Assembly: GCA_029979405.1 (NCBI GenBank)
Contig: JAPOHM010000096.1
Span: forward strand, 1-5,745
DNA: 5,745 bases
Source of the DNA: Methanobacteriota archaeon
Lineage (GTDB): Archaea > Thermoplasmatota > Poseidoniia > Poseidoniales > Poseidoniaceae
Reading direction: 5' to 3'
How positions within the stretch are numbered: position 1 is the first letter of the stretch; each line of letters begins with the position of its first letter. The notes beneath the pieces were generated by a model that was not told where the DNA came from, made no database searches, and saw nothing but the letters and a program-made list of their open reading frames with translations. The position numbers and the translations under genes were made by a program. Positions 1 through 5,277 of the stretch are shown in pieces.

Positions 1-394
1 TATTTACTCCAACTTCAATTATCACTACATTTGGATTAGATTTGATGATTTTCGGGATATGCAACATGTCAGTATAAGGTCTTGAATTTGGAATTGCCAG
101 GTTGTAATAATTCGTATCGGAGCGACCATCTAAACCATCGAAGCAACTCCCATTGAATGCTTTAAACATCATAGACGAGCCGATTGCGATTACAGTTTTC
201 TTGTCATCTTCTTCAATTGTATTCAGAGCATCTTGAGTCATTGAATATCTACCCATGGATATTATCGAGCCATCTCTAAATAGAGGTTTTATCGTATAGT
301 CCATTATTGGTACAGAAAGAATCATAGATGAGATTACTAGGATCAAAATCGAAGAAACGAGGTTAACCTCAATGTTTTCATCTTTCCCAGACAT
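1..394 (-). CDS. Membrane-anchored SGNH/GDSL-like protein, 5' part only (cut by left edge)
   Basis: Reading the minus strand from the ATG at 394 gives 131 codons without a stop up to the window edge. An in-frame TAA at 427-425 lies upstream with no other ATG between, so this start is well supported. After a short acidic N-terminus (MSGKDENIEV) there is one hydrophobic segment at residues 12-31, probably an uncleaved membrane anchor. A predicted beta strand then ends in IAIGSSMMF (about 69-77), followed by YYNLAIPNS (about 96-104) and VVIIEVGVN (123-131). The order GxS near the start of the domain, an N-L-x-I block, and a strand ending in G-x-N resembles blocks I-III of SGNH hydrolases, with Ser74 as candidate nucleophile. 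The block I Asp of GDS is Ser here. Such anchored SGNH-like proteins are often found in polysaccharide loci, where some add or remove acyl groups. The decisive block V (DxxH) is outside the window, so activity is inferred. It is divergent from the export operon and shares its intergenic region. Confidence 0.72.
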   Translation of the reverse strand, partial: MSGKDENIEVNLVSSILILVISSMILSVPIMDYTIKPLFRDGSIISMGRYSMTQDALNTIEEDDKKTVIAIGSSMMFKAFNGSCFDGLDGRSDTNYYNLAIPNSRPYTDMLHIPKIIKSNPNVVIIEVGVN

Positions 395-411
395 ACCTAG
401 TCGTGTTTGCT

Positions 412-428
412 CTATTAAAAAAATTTAA
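412..428 (-). promoter_or_regulatory. Candidate TATA box for the leftward gene
   Basis: On the minus strand this reads TAAATTTTTTTAATA (427 to 413), centred about 26 bases before the ATG at 394. That is where an archaeal TATA element would lie if transcription began at the start codon (leaderless mRNA). Only AGGT touches the ATG and it is too close to act as a ribosome binding site, which fits leaderless translation. An AT-rich run can occur by chance, and no promoter was measured. Confidence 0.4.
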
Positions 429-538
429 CATCTAATGCAAGAGTAAATCCATTTATCGCCTCCGTAAGAGTATTTCTCGGACAGGAGAGATTGCAATATA
501 GGTAAAGCGGCAGATTAGCGTTATCTCAATTTCGATGC

Positions 539-562
539 TATGCCCGAATATTCTTAGGCATA
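539..562. repeat. Nested inverted repeat, candidate operator
   Basis: TATGCC at 539-544 is the exact reverse complement of GGCATA at 557-562. The 12-base gap holds a perfect 8-base palindrome, GAATATTC (546-553), whose centre is one base from the centre of the outer repeat. The element ends 23 bases before the ATG of the first transport gene and overlaps the candidate TATA box. Its symmetry and position suggest a dimeric regulator site. It could instead form a weak hairpin in RNA if transcription starts upstream. Confidence 0.5.
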
Positions 563-566
563 TTTG
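557..566 (+). promoter_or_regulatory. Candidate TATA box for the export operon
   Basis: GGCATATTTG lies about 20-29 bases before the ATG at 586, near the place expected for an archaeal TATA box of a leaderless transcript. No Shine-Dalgarno sequence lies just upstream of that ATG. An alternative AT box around 494-500 (AATATAG) would give a leader of roughly 60 bases that includes both inverted repeats. The sequence alone does not settle which is used. Confidence 0.33.
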
Positions 567-570
567 AAGA

Positions 571-585
571 ACCCTTCATCAGGGT
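571..585 (+). repeat. Short hairpin touching the operon start codon
   Basis: ACCCT (571-575) and AGGGT (581-585) are perfect reverse complements around the five-base loop TCATC. The right arm ends exactly one base before the ATG at 586. It might be an operator half-site pair or, in a leadered transcript, a small stem that affects ribosome access. A 5-bp stem is weak and could be chance. Confidence 0.4.
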
Positions 586-1431
586 ATGAACGATATGGGG
601 GGAGAAGGTACTGTCTTGGAAATCAACCCAGTTCCCTCAATACCAAAAATACCTTTCTTGGTTCTTAAAAATCTGAGAGAAAATAAAAACCTACTACGAA
701 ACTTGATTGCACGTGATTTCAAAGTGAATTATCATGGCCATTTCTTGGGCTACTTTTGGTCATTACTTGAGCCCTTGGCACTTACAGGGATCTTCTTCTT
801 AGTCTTCGTTATTTTACGTGGAGACACTGATACGCTCCTACCATTGAAGATCATGATTGGAATTCTCATCTTCAATTCCTTCTCAAGAACACTTAGTCAA
901 TGCACTTCCTGTCTTGTTTCGAACTCATCCTTAATCCAACAAGTCTATTTTCCAAGGATTATTTTCCCATCTGCGATAGCTGGTTTTCGATTAGTAAATC
1001 TCGCATTGAGTATGTTAATTATCATTCCATACATGATTCTCGAAGATATTGCATTGACAAAAACCATGTTGTTCCTACCATTATCAATGATCTCAGCAAT
1101 AATGATGGCTCAAGGAATAGGGATGCTTACAGCATCACTTCAGGTGCGGGTTAGGGATACTAAGCAGGTTATTGATTTAATTCTTAGAGCCGCCTTTTTC
1201 TTGTCTGGAGTGTTCTTTGGTGCTGAACACATACCTTCAGAGTATCTCGATTTGTTCTTCCTTAATCCGGTAGCAGTCTACATCGAGATGGCAAGAATTG
1301 CGGTGTTAGGGAACTTCGATTTGCTCTCTTGGAGCCAGATAGGCTTGGCGTTGAGCGCCTCAGTCTTCTTCTTCGTGTTGGGATCGATTGTTTTCGTTAA
1401 ATCGGAGCGAAAGGCGGTGAAGTTCCTATGA
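586..1431 (+). CDS. wzm: ABC-2 type polysaccharide export permease (Wzm/KpsM-like)
   Basis: This 281-residue integral membrane protein would form, as a dimer, the channel that moves a lipid-linked glycan across the cytoplasmic membrane with the ATPase encoded next to it. The length is typical for the family. A cytoplasmic N-terminus is followed by the family hallmark RDFKVNYHGHFLGYFWSLLEPL (43-64, an amphipathic gate helix leading into the first membrane span). Hydrophobic segments follow at roughly 62-78, 85-104, 129-152, 158-183, 197-212 and 249-271. RDTKQVIDLIL (190-200) and FFLNPVA (224-230) before the last span are also typical. The C-terminus is short and basic. ATG 586 is chosen because it lies just after the promoter-like region. 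It lacks a Shine-Dalgarno sequence, and ATG 595 is an alternative. Its TGA overlaps the next ATG as ATGA (1428-1431), so it is coupled to the ATPase. The substrate is inferred from the neighbouring glycosyltransferases. Confidence 0.93.
   Translation: MNDMGGEGTVLEINPVPSIPKIPFLVLKNLRENKNLLRNLIARDFKVNYHGHFLGYFWSLLEPLALTGIFFLVFVILRGDTDTLLPLKIMIGILIFNSFSRTLSQCTSCLVSNSSLIQQVYFPRIIFPSAIAGFRLVNLALSMLIIIPYMILEDIALTKTMLFLPLSMISAIMMAQGIGMLTASLQVRVRDTKQVIDLILRAAFFLSGVFFGAEHIPSEYLDLFFLNPVAVYIEMARIAVLGNFDLLSWSQIGLALSASVFFFVLGSIVFVKSERKAVKFL
1413..1420 (+). promoter_or_regulatory. Ribosome binding site for the ATPase gene
   Basis: GGCGGTGA lies inside the end of the permease gene, seven bases before ATG 1428. 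It matches GGAGGTGA, the complement of the 16S rRNA 3' end, with one mismatch. This supports the 1428 start and the ATGA overlap. Confidence 0.65.
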
Positions 1432-2180
1432 ATGAAAACGTTGCAATTCAACTTGAGAACGTGAGTCTCGATTTCCCGGTAACAAAATCTGGTGCTAGGT
1501 ACATCAAGGATTTGTTTACTCGACGTAACAAAAGCAGGAGTTCAAAGTTTTACAGAGCCGTTGATGAGATGGATTTAGAGATTCATACTGGTGAAGTTTT
1601 CGGAGTGATTGGTCCGAACGGGGCAGGAAAAAGCACTCTGCTCAGGGTTATGGCGGGGATATATGCTCCAGACGAAGGTAGTGTTAGAGTAAGGGGGAGG
1701 ATTTCTCTGCTCGCTGGTCTTGGGGCTGGTTTCCAAAAAGATCTCACAGGAAGAGAGAATGTATTCCTTAGCGGCAGTATTTACGGAATATCATCCGATG
1801 AATTGCACGATCTTGTTCCATCGATTGTAGTCTTTTCCGGAATCGGGAAATTCATTGATCAGCCGCTGAGAACTTACTCTTCTGGTATGCGTGCTCGATT
1901 GGCGTTTTCAATAGCCTGCCATCTTTCACCAGATATTCTTCTCATAGATGAAGTTCTGGCGGTCGGGGATTCCGCATTCAGAGAAAAATCCAAACAGCGA
2001 ATCATGGAGATGGTTCGGGGTAAGGCGACCGTAGTCATTGTAAGTCATAATGCCAGTGTTTTACGTGAGATTTGCAATCGCGTAATTTGTCTGAACAATG
2101 GCAAAATTGATCTAATAACGGAAGATGTTGAAGAGGCTATACAGAGATATCGGCATCTTTCTGAAAATAACCAGAGGTGA
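1428..2180 (+). CDS. wzt: Polysaccharide export ABC transporter ATPase (Wzt/KpsT-like, short form)
   Basis: This 250-residue cytoplasmic ATPase powers glycan export through the permease encoded just upstream. All nucleotide-binding motifs are visible: Walker A GPNGAGKST (62-70), the Wzt/TagH-type stretch GAGFQKDLTGREN (99-111), signature YSSGM (150-154), Walker B ILLIDE (170-175), D-loop region AVGD (178-181) and the switch His in VSH (205-207). The region at about 15-45, with YIKDLF and a basic stretch before FYRAVD, is the insertion usual in this subfamily. The protein ends soon after the ATPase domain. Long Wzt proteins of O-antigen systems carry an extra C-terminal beta-sandwich that binds the capped glycan end, and that domain is missing here. 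This is therefore a KpsT-like short form. The gene overlaps the permease by four bases and meets the glycosyltransferase start region at 2177-2186. Confidence 0.95.
   Translation: MNENVAIQLENVSLDFPVTKSGARYIKDLFTRRNKSRSSKFYRAVDEMDLEIHTGEVFGVIGPNGAGKSTLLRVMAGIYAPDEGSVRVRGRISLLAGLGAGFQKDLTGRENVFLSGSIYGISSDELHDLVPSIVVFSGIGKFIDQPLRTYSSGMRARLAFSIACHLSPDILLIDEVLAVGDSAFREKSKQRIMEMVRGKATVVIVSHNASVLREICNRVICLNNGKIDLITEDVEEAIQRYRHLSENNQR
2174..2180 (+). promoter_or_regulatory. Ribosome binding site that bears on the glycosyltransferase start
   Basis: GAGGTGA covers the ATPase stop codon (TGA 2178-2180). Four possible in-frame starts follow: GTG 2177, ATG 2180, ATG 2183 and TTG 2186. GTG 2177 is inside the motif and has no site of its own upstream. 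ATG 2180 is too close. ATG 2183 leaves five bases after GAGG. TTG 2186 would match the 5-7 base spacing after GGTGA seen at the other junctions. Confidence 0.55.
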
Positions 2181-2182
2181 TG

Positions 2183-4204
2183 ATGTTGAAAAAACTCCTT
2201 CAGCTTCTTCCATTCATCAGGCATCGTCCTCCATGGAATATGTCCTTACGAAAAGCGATTACTCTGTCGATGAGTAGGCCAGTCAAGATTAAACGTATTG
2301 AGAAGGAAATAATCACTCAATACGAAAACCGAGGGGACGCCATCATCAATGAAATTGAAGATGGAATCGTGTATTTAAGAAAGGAACGATTTTTCAAAAC
2401 GGATGCTGCGAATTTGCTTGTCGGAAGCGTCCGGGGACTTGGCAGCATTAATCGGCAAATAGCACTCGATCTTGGGTTTAAATTTCTTCCAGAATTACCG
2501 GACATGCGTGTCATCCGTACAATGGTTTCATTCCTCGATGACACCACGGAGAAGAAGAAAATCTTCAACGTATTGAAGTATGCAAAAGACAAAAATTACG
2601 TTCGCGACGTCCGAAACAGCATCGTGAAAATTCCCGACATCAAATCAAAATTTAGTGCATTACCTCCTTGGACTTTTGAGATGACTGAAACCGTGAAACT
2701 TGGAAAGAAACCCATTTTTTTCAAGCATGAATTTGATCCGAGCGAATCTACAAATTCCGAAGGGCTTACGCCTGAGTTTGAGGTCGTTGGACAAATCAAG
2801 ATTGCAAAAACTGCACCCGAGACAGCCGCACTAATCCGGTTTGAATTCTACGATGAAAATTACAATTTGTTGAGCCCTGGTCAGGTGAATGGGCTAACAC
2901 ACTCGAAAAGCGTAGGATGGTATTCTTACCTTCGGCAAGAAAACGACACGGGTTATTTTGGTATTTCATTCGAGCTCCCTCAAAATTGTACATTCGCACA
3001 TATCGGTTTCCAAATTTGGCATGCTAAAACCAGCGTGAAACTACTTCCTGGGTTTGAAGCACGATCCTCAAGCATCAATAAATTCCATATTGAATTTGAC
3101 CAGTTCATACAAGATTTGGAACGAAGCAAATCGAATGAATTGGTATTCATGTTCTCCGGAACTACATACGTTCAGGACGTTCGGGCAAACCGTCCGATTC
3201 GGTTAACCCGCGAACTAAGGAAGAGAGGCATACCCGTAATTTTCAACTACCATCGATGGAGAAGAACAGATGAACACCCGCCTTATCAAGGTGATTTATT
3301 GTTCCAAATTCCAATCGATGTAACAAAACAATTCATGGCAAAACTCTCAACTCTGAAAACGAACAAGAAAAAAATCTTCATTGTTTCATACCCACATCCT
3401 ACAATACCTAAAATTCTGAATCGTTTCAAAATAAATGGCTGGATAAATCTCTATGATGCTCGGGATGACTGGGAAGAGTTCGAGAAGGTCGGACAAGCGA
3501 AGTGGTACAAGTCATCCGTTGAGAAGTACATTGTTCGAAATTGTGATCATGTAACGGCTGTCTCGAAACCACTTGCAACGAAGTTAGACCACTATGAACC
3601 AATGAACCCTGTTCACGTTGTACCGAATGCGCTCTCTCCGAATTTTCTTTCACAAACTTACAAATGGAAAGGAAGTTCGAAGGCTAAGGTAGGATATTTT
3701 GGACATCTCACGCCGAGTTGGTTTGATTGGGACTCACTGATTGAAATTGCAAAAAATCGTCCAAAATTCCAATTTGAGATTATCGGACATTCTGCTCCTG
3801 ATGACCTACAACTACCATCAAATATTGATTTAATGGGGCCTAAAACGCATCCAGAAATCAATGTGATTGCTGCGGAATGGAGTGTAGCAATTATTCCCTT
3901 CAAAACAGGGTTGTTGTCCGACGCAGTTGACCCGATCAAAATCTACGAGTACATGGCTTTGGATTTGCCAACAGTATCCTTCAGGATGCCTCAAATTGAT
4001 GACTACCCAGCAACAATAACAGTTGAAAATGTTGAGGACTTCCTAATTGCATTGGACGAATTCTCGATTTATAGGCCAAAAAAAGGATCGTTGAATAAAT
4101 GGTTATCAAACAATACGTGGGGAGATCGGGTCGAGTACATGCTCGACTTATCCAATTCCGAGAACAATGATGGATTAGCCCTCCTTGGAGGTGAAGTTGA
4201 ATGA
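2183..4204 (+). CDS. Large GT-B glycosyltransferase with N-terminal beta-rich extension
   Basis: Numbered from ATG 2183, the protein has 673 residues, nearly twice the usual 350-400 of a single GT4 enzyme. Residues 1 to about 160 are basic and mixed helical and unrecognised. About 165-305 is rich in predicted strands, with AALIRFEFYDENYNLL, a GWYSYL stretch and AHIGFQIWHAK, and looks like a carbohydrate-binding-type beta sandwich. From about 320 to 650 it is a GT-B glycosyltransferase: VFMFSGTTYVQDV opens the acceptor half, followed by YDARDDW (424-430), VSKP (460-463), VVPNA (479-483), VGYFGH (503-508) opening the sugar-nucleotide half, and DPIKIYEYMA (583-592). In that last motif Glu589 is the likely sugar-nucleotide-binding acid of GT4-like enzymes. 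It probably adds a sugar to a lipid-linked glycan at the inner membrane face. Donor and acceptor are unknown. No membrane span is evident. GTG 2177 is a possible longer start. The end overlaps the next gene by four bases (ATGA). Confidence 0.85.
   Translation: MLKKLLQLLPFIRHRPPWNMSLRKAITLSMSRPVKIKRIEKEIITQYENRGDAIINEIEDGIVYLRKERFFKTDAANLLVGSVRGLGSINRQIALDLGFKFLPELPDMRVIRTMVSFLDDTTEKKKIFNVLKYAKDKNYVRDVRNSIVKIPDIKSKFSALPPWTFEMTETVKLGKKPIFFKHEFDPSESTNSEGLTPEFEVVGQIKIAKTAPETAALIRFEFYDENYNLLSPGQVNGLTHSKSVGWYSYLRQENDTGYFGISFELPQNCTFAHIGFQIWHAKTSVKLLPGFEARSSSINKFHIEFDQFIQDLERSKSNELVFMFSGTTYVQDVRANRPIRLTRELRKRGIPVIFNYHRWRRTDEHPPYQGDLLFQIPIDVTKQFMAKLSTLKTNKKKIFIVSYPHPTIPKILNRFKINGWINLYDARDDWEEFEKVGQAKWYKSSVEKYIVRNCDHVTAVSKPLATKLDHYEPMNPVHVVPNALSPNFLSQTYKWKGSSKAKVGYFGHLTPSWFDWDSLIEIAKNRPKFQFEIIGHSAPDDLQLPSNIDLMGPKTHPEINVIAAEWSVAIIPFKTGLLSDAVDPIKIYEYMALDLPTVSFRMPQIDDYPATITVENVEDFLIALDEFSIYRPKKGSLNKWLSNNTWGDRVEYMLDLSNSENNDGLALLGGEVE
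4187..4194 (+). promoter_or_regulatory. Strong ribosome binding site for the second glycosyltransferase
   Basis: GGAGGTGA is fully complementary to the conserved 16S rRNA 3' end and lies six bases before ATG 4201, within the end of the upstream gene. It fixes the 4201 start and the ATGA overlap. Confidence 0.8.
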
Positions 4205-5277
4205 AAATACTTTTTTTGTACAGGTACGGAATCCTTGGCGGCGTTTGTACTCAGCTTTTTCACCGGTTCAGGCACTTGAAAAAAGATGCAGGAATTGACA
4301 TACATTGCGGATTCAGAAGTGACCATGGTGTAAAAGAGATGCTCGAACCGTACGCAACGCTTCACTTTGGACTAAACAAAGAGACAACTATCGAATTTCT
4401 GAACGAGAATGAATTTGATAAAATTGTGGTTATTGATAGTGAGGAATATCTGGACGCCATTGATGAGGCAAACCCAACATCGACGGTTATCGTTGAAGTG
4501 CATACCAGCATTGAGCGAAACTTGGAATACCTGTCACGTATCAAAGAAAATGATGTGGATAAATTTGTTACCGTATCAGAGTATATGATAGGAAGAGTTC
4601 GCCATCATCTCAACTTTGAAATCAATACAGAAGAGATTCTTCGTTTCCAGAATGTTCTGGATTCTAGCATCTTCAAACCCTTTGAAATCAATACCAGTGG
4701 CCCACCGGTTGTTGTTTGGGTGGGTAAGATAGATGACCATAAGGATTGGAGAGCATTCATGAACATTTCGAGCCTAATCCGGGAAGAGGATGAATCAGTT
4801 GAATTTTGGATAGTCGGTGGGCAAACATGCCCTGAGGCAAGAGCCGCTGAAGTCTTCGATTATGCTGAAGAAAAGGGTATCCTATCTCGATTTAGATGGT
4901 TGGATCGAATTGAGAATGTCAACATGCCACTCCTGTACTCGTTGGTATCAGAAAGAGGAGGCGTAAATTTGGTTACGAGTCATTGCGAATCCTTCGGAAT
5001 GTCTGTTCTTGAGTCCTTACTTACTGGTTGTCCTGTTGTATCGACAAATGTGGGAGCACTGCCAGAAATCACTGAACAGTCTAAATATTACAAATTATAC
5101 AAATTAGGAGATTATTCTTCCGCAGCAGTGCAATGTGTTTCTTCTATGAAAGAATCCGGAACTATCAGAGATCTCCTCTCAAATTCAAGGGAAGATTTGG
5201 TGAATATGTATGATAGCGAACTCCGTTCCAATGAATATTGGTCATTATTGGAAACTATAGGTGATTCAGATGTCTAA
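4201..5277 (+). CDS. GT4-family glycosyltransferase
   Basis: This 358-residue GT-B enzyme has the normal length for family GT4. It begins with a strand MKILFLYRYG followed by the glycine-rich GILGGVCTQL (10-19), the usual N-terminal loop near the donor phosphate. VTVSEYM (123-129) and FQNVLDSSIFKP (149-160) mark the linker between the two Rossmann-like halves, and VVWVGKIDDHKDW (170-182) opens the C-terminal half. The donor site is clear: HCESFGMSVLE (261-271) gives the E-x7-E pair Glu263/Glu271, followed by GCPVVSTNVGALPEI (276-290). A retaining mechanism with a nucleotide-sugar donor is expected from the family, but the sugar cannot be read from sequence. There is no signal peptide or membrane span, so it probably acts at the cytoplasmic face with the upstream glycosyltransferase. 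It overlaps that gene by four bases and the epimerase gene by eight. Two in-frame copies of a 15-base repeat lie at 4614-4628 and 4680-4694. Confidence 0.92.
   Translation: MKILFLYRYGILGGVCTQLFHRFRHLKKDAGIDIHCGFRSDHGVKEMLEPYATLHFGLNKETTIEFLNENEFDKIVVIDSEEYLDAIDEANPTSTVIVEVHTSIERNLEYLSRIKENDVDKFVTVSEYMIGRVRHHLNFEINTEEILRFQNVLDSSIFKPFEINTSGPPVVVWVGKIDDHKDWRAFMNISSLIREEDESVEFWIVGGQTCPEARAAEVFDYAEEKGILSRFRWLDRIENVNMPLLYSLVSERGGVNLVTSHCESFGMSVLESLLTGCPVVSTNVGALPEITEQSKYYKLYKLGDYSSAAVQCVSSMKESGTIRDLLSNSREDLVNMYDSELRSNEYWSLLETIGDSDV
4614..4694 (+). repeat. Pair of 15-base direct repeats inside the second glycosyltransferase gene
   Basis: CTTTGAAATCAATAC occurs at 4614-4628 and again at 4680-4694. 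The spacing of 66 bases equals 22 codons, so both copies are in the same frame and encode FEINT (residues 139-143 and 161-165) just before and after the inter-domain linker. It may be a small duplication remnant or coincidence. Confidence 0.5.
5259..5264 (+). promoter_or_regulatory. Ribosome binding site for the epimerase gene
   Basis: AGGTGA lies five bases before ATG 5270, inside the end of the second glycosyltransferase gene. It favours ATG 5270 over the in-frame GTG at 5261, which falls within the motif itself. Confidence 0.65.

Larger units (their letters stand above)
395..585. promoter_or_regulatory. Divergent intergenic region with promoters for both transcription units
   Basis: This 191-bp gap separates the leftward SGNH-like gene from the rightward export operon, so it must hold both promoters unless transcription enters from elsewhere. 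I see no convincing small ORF or RNA gene in it. It contains AT-rich boxes close to both start codons, a nested inverted repeat at 539-562 and a short hairpin at 571-585. Neither flanking start codon has a clear Shine-Dalgarno sequence. Confidence 0.7.

Noticed and set aside
491..519. Bacterial-type promoter TTGCAA followed by an AT-rich -10
   Set aside because: The -35 is imperfect and the -10 candidate (GATTAG) is poor at the right spacing. Not strong enough to list as a feature.
616..618. TTG 616 as the permease start, behind the purine-rich stretch at 597-608
   Set aside because: The purine run resembles a ribosome binding site, but ATG 586 and ATG 595 lie upstream in frame and TTG is a rarer start, so it is kept only as a weak alternative.
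900..1154. 84-codon plus-strand frame inside the permease gene
   Set aside because: It lies wholly within the well-supported permease in another frame, has a low-complexity, Ser- and Tyr-rich product and no ribosome binding site.
2317..2999. Three minus-strand frames opposite the large glycosyltransferase
   Set aside because: All are antisense shadows of a gene with clear domains downstream, with unlikely compositions and no recognisable motifs.
3426..4544. Minus-strand frames of 60-98 codons opposite the glycosyltransferase genes
   Set aside because: They overlap conserved GT-B motifs on the plus strand. None has a family signature or a promoter context.
5089..5106. Tandem 9-base repeat TACAAATTA
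   Set aside because: Only two copies, encoding YKLYKL within the glycosyltransferase. Short and AT-rich, so likely chance.
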